From Cupriavidus sp. 2SB (GTDB taxonomy: Bacteria; Pseudomonadota; Gammaproteobacteria; Burkholderiales; Burkholderiaceae): a stretch of DNA of 44,043 bases. The notes under the pieces are model-generated. The model searched no databases. It was not told where the DNA came from and worked only from the letters and a program-made list of their open reading frames with translations. The translations under genes were made by a program, and so were the position numbers. The stretch covers positions 1 through 44,043 of the forward strand of contig NZ_SCMX01000057.1 in assembly GCF_005503625.1 (NCBI RefSeq), read 5' to 3'. The first letter of the stretch is position 1; each line of letters begins with the position of its first letter. Positions 41,911-44,043 of the stretch are shown piece by piece.

Positions 41911-43956
41911 ATGACGCGGGCGCCCGTTCCCTTCTTTCGCATGCCCAGGTTCTTGCCATCGCTCAAGGCGCGACTCGCGCTGATCACCACGGTGCTTGCC
42001 GCCGTGCTCGGTGGCGGCATTGTCATGGGCTCGCTCTACTACGCCCACCGCGATCTCGAAGAGGCGCTCCAGAATCAGCAGGACTCCATCGTCAAGCTGT
42101 CGACCGACCAGCTCGATACGGCCATGGAGGATCGCATCGTCACGCTTGCCCACCTGGCTCCGCAATTGCGCGGCATCCTGGCCAATGCGTCCCACACACG
42201 GCCCGATCTGGTGCGCCAGCGTCTGCGCGAGGCCGTGGCACGGACAGTGCCCGTACCCGCCGCCCTCAACGCCGTGATGGTGGCCGATGCGCACGGCACG
42301 TTGCTGACCATGGATGGGCTGCCCGCCGATGTCAGCGACCGTCAGTATTTCCGCGAAGCCGAGCGCACCCGCAACGTGGTGGTGGCCGCGCCGCTGCGCG
42401 CGCGCACGGACAACTCGCGCGGCGTGCTCGTGGTGGTGCCTGTGCTGGCGGAGTCCGGTGCATTCATGGGATTGGTGGGGGGCTGGCTCAACCTCGACAA
42501 GCCAAATTTTCTCGTCGAGATCGGCCATAACCGGCTGGGCATCACCGGCTTCTACTGCCTGGTTTCGGCGGGCGCACAGCCCGTCTATATCCAGCATCCC
42601 GAGCCCGCGCAAGCGCAGCAGCCGGCCAAGCCGTTCGGCGACAACTGCGGCCTGACCGGCAAAGCCTCCGCATTCGAATTCCTGACGCCTACGCGTCCCG
42701 TGATCGCACGGCGATTGATGGCCACCACAGGTTGGGAGCTGGTGGCGGTGCTGCCCGCTCAGGAGGCGTACACACCGCTGCGCCAGATGCAGCAGCGATT
42801 CCTGATGATGTCCGGCATCGTGCTGGCCGTGGTGGCGCTGTTGATCTGGCTGGCCGTACGCCGATTGCTGGAGCCGCTCTCGCGCCTGCACCACGTGGTG
42901 CGCGACAGCACCGGCGACGTCGATGCTTTCGAGCGCCTGCCGCAACGACCCCAGCGTGACGAGATTGGCGACGTGACACGCGCCTTCATCCGCCTGATGC
43001 GCGATGTTCGCGAACGCGGCCGGCAACTCTCGCGCAGCGAGCGCCGTCTTCGTGCAGTCACCGATACGTTCCCCGCGCTGCTCGCCTTCATCGACACCGA
43101 CGAGCGCTACCTCTTCAACAACCTGGCCTACGAACGGGCCTTCGGCATTCCCGTAGATCAGGTGCGCGGCATGACGGTGCGCGAACTGCTGGGCGAGGAG
43201 CGCTACCAGCGCGCGCGGCCCTATCTGCTGCAGGCGCTCGCAGGCGGCGTGGTGAGTTTCGAAGGCGAGTACCTGTTTCCGACCCACCACTGGATGGAAA
43301 CCAGCTACCGGCCCGAATGGAACGAGGACGGCACCCAGGTGGTGGGCGTGCACATCCATGTGCAGGACATCACGCAACGCAAGCTGGAAACGCTGCGTCT
43401 CTCGCACATCTCTCGCACCGATCACCTGACGCAGCTTCAGAATCGCAGCGCCTTCGAGACCCTGCTGCAGGACGCCATGGCGCTCAGCCGCGCCGAGCAT
43501 CGCCTGATGGCACTGCTCTATCTGGACATGGACCGCTTCAAGGCCGTGAACGACGCCTTTGGCCACGCCACCGGCGACATGCTGCTGCAGGCCTTTGCGC
43601 TACGCCTGCGACGCTGCGTGCGCGAACAGGACCACGTGGCCCGCCTGGGCGGCGATGAGTTCGCGGTCATCCTCCCGGACATCGGCTCGCCGGATGCCGC
43701 CCAGCGCGTGGCCGAAGCCATCCTGGAGTCGGTGGGCCGGCGGTTCTACTTCGACGGCATCCTGGCCGATGTGGATGTGAGCATCGGCGTGGCCCTGTAC
43801 TGCGGCGCGTCGATCGGAGAAGAAGCATTGATGCGCATGGCCGATGTGTTGCTGTATCGGGCCAAGGCGATGGGAAGGGGACGGTTTGAAATGGGGCCGG
43901 AGGAACTTCTGGTTCCCCTCTCCCGCGAGCGGTGTACAGACCGGAGACATGGGTAA
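41911..43956 (+). CDS. dCACHE-HAMP-PAS-GGDEF diguanylate cyclase, 3' end altered by an IS
   Basis: A 681-aa membrane protein: helix ~20-42, a periplasmic CACHE-like sensor (~45-285: DRQYFREAERTRNVVVAAPL), second helix (~298-318), HAMP (~318-372), PAS (~380-500), GGDEF domain with GGDEF at 580-584 and an intact inhibitory RxxD (REQD, 571-574). It makes c-di-GMP in response to an external signal. The GGDEF fold ends near LLYRAKAMGRGRFEM; what follows is a REP-like palindrome and then insertion-sequence DNA, where the stop TAA at 43954-43956 lies. The true C-terminus was therefore remodelled. The start at 41911 is uncertain (41941 is also possible). Confidence 0.9.
   Translation: MTRAPVPFFRMPRFLPSLKARLALITTVLAAVLGGGIVMGSLYYAHRDLEEALQNQQDSIVKLSTDQLDTAMEDRIVTLAHLAPQLRGILANASHTRPDLVRQRLREAVARTVPVPAALNAVMVADAHGTLLTMDGLPADVSDRQYFREAERTRNVVVAAPLRARTDNSRGVLVVVPVLAESGAFMGLVGGWLNLDKPNFLVEIGHNRLGITGFYCLVSAGAQPVYIQHPEPAQAQQPAKPFGDNCGLTGKASAFEFLTPTRPVIARRLMATTGWELVAVLPAQEAYTPLRQMQQRFLMMSGIVLAVVALLIWLAVRRLLEPLSRLHHVVRDSTGDVDAFERLPQRPQRDEIGDVTRAFIRLMRDVRERGRQLSRSERRLRAVTDTFPALLAFIDTDERYLFNNLAYERAFGIPVDQVRGMTVRELLGEERYQRARPYLLQALAGGVVSFEGEYLFPTHHWMETSYRPEWNEDGTQVVGVHIHVQDITQRKLETLRLSHISRTDHLTQLQNRSAFETLLQDAMALSRAEHRLMALLYLDMDRFKAVNDAFGHATGDMLLQAFALRLRRCVREQDHVARLGGDEFAVILPDIGSPDAAQRVAEAILESVGRRFYFDGILADVDVSIGVALYCGASIGEEALMRMADVLLYRAKAMGRGRFEMGPEELLVPLSRERCTDRRHG
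43915..43932. repeat. REP-like palindrome interrupted by an insertion sequence
   Basis: CCCCTCTCCCGC-GA-GCGG matches the first 18 nt of the complete element at 5974-5999; the expected GAGAGGGG is replaced by IS DNA from 43933. It is also the translated 3' end of the diguanylate cyclase. The rest of the arm should be found on the far side of the IS. Confidence 0.9.
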
Positions 43957-44043
43957 CAGGTGTTCGGAGACATGGGTAACACGTGATCTGCGCGTATCAC
44001 AGTACGCGCAGGTCGAGTTCCCCTATCTCAAACCGGCTGAACC
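43933..44043. mobile_element. End of an insertion sequence (partial)
   Basis: A TGTACAGACCGGAGACATGG end starting with TGT, as in IS3/IS481-type terminal repeats. CGGAGACATGGGTAACA occurs twice (43942-43958 and 43965-43981), and a hairpin CTGCGCGTA/TACGCGCAG lies at 43988-44011. The transposase gene lies outside the window. The sequence style is familiar from Burkholderiales insertion sequences, but I cannot assign the family or name with certainty. Confidence 0.7.

Noticed and set aside
43746..44000. 84-residue leftward frame at the window end as a transposase
   Set aside because: It mostly overlaps the diguanylate cyclase antisense and contains no transposase motif.
1..44043. CRISPR arrays
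   Set aside because: Repeats are inverted palindromes or two-copy direct repeats; no regular repeat-spacer array is present.

Overview
The window (44,043 bp, GC-rich, dense gene packing) looks like a chromosomal segment of a beta-proteobacterium of the Burkholderiaceae, most likely the Cupriavidus/Ralstonia group. This rests on codon bias, gene families (DUF3079, PVY-repeat secreted proteins, DUF1254/1214) and the complete selenocysteine-formate dehydrogenase locus. No species can be named from sequence alone.

Left part (1-8,990): repeat-bearing intergenic DNA, then a leftward OmpR-type two-component pair (204-2245), divergent from a DipZ-like CcdA-thioredoxin fusion (2483-4258). A small lipoprotein, an exported DUF1254/DUF1214 protein, a ferritin-like protein, an exported metallo-beta-lactamase-fold hydrolase and a bestrophin-like channel follow.

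Middle-left (8,995-19,034): a probable leftward operon of tightly packed genes: TetR regulator, FAD subunit, a fused [2Fe-2S]/molybdopterin xanthine-dehydrogenase-family subunit, MFS transporter, FixJ-type response regulator, winged-helix regulator and a beta-propeller protein. A GAF-domain sensor kinase is divergent from it. Kinase and response regulator therefore bracket the catabolic genes. The oxidised substrate is unknown.

Middle (19,058-25,316): a TetR/quinone-oxidoreductase/DMT-exporter cassette with a near-consensus promoter that predicts a leaderless mRNA and a perfect 16-bp palindromic operator; then DUF3079, a PVY-repeat protein, a metallo-beta-lactamase-fold lipoprotein and a large lipoprotein.

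Centre-right (25,760-34,868): a self-contained selenoprotein locus. fdnG has an in-frame UGA (residue 197) followed by a bacterial SECIS hairpin. Then come fdnH, fdnI, fdhE, selA, selB and, 9 nt after selB, the selenocysteine tRNA gene selC. Only selD and general molybdenum-cofactor functions such as fdhD are missing here. The system makes a Tat-exported respiratory formate dehydrogenase and the machinery to decode its UGA.

Right part (35,054-44,043): a Tat-exported transglutaminase-like protein, and a sigma70-like promoter with a Fur box between its -35 and -10. That promoter drives a structured leader or small RNA ahead of a Fur-family gene. Next are a PVY-repeat protein, a DMT exporter, a candidate small RNA with a strong terminator, a PadR-like regulator and two divergent c-di-GMP enzymes. 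The last ~110 bp are the end of an insertion sequence.

A GC-rich palindromic repeat family (core CCCCTCTCCC...GGGAGAGGGG) recurs at least eight times. One copy lies inside a coding sequence and another is cut by the insertion sequence.
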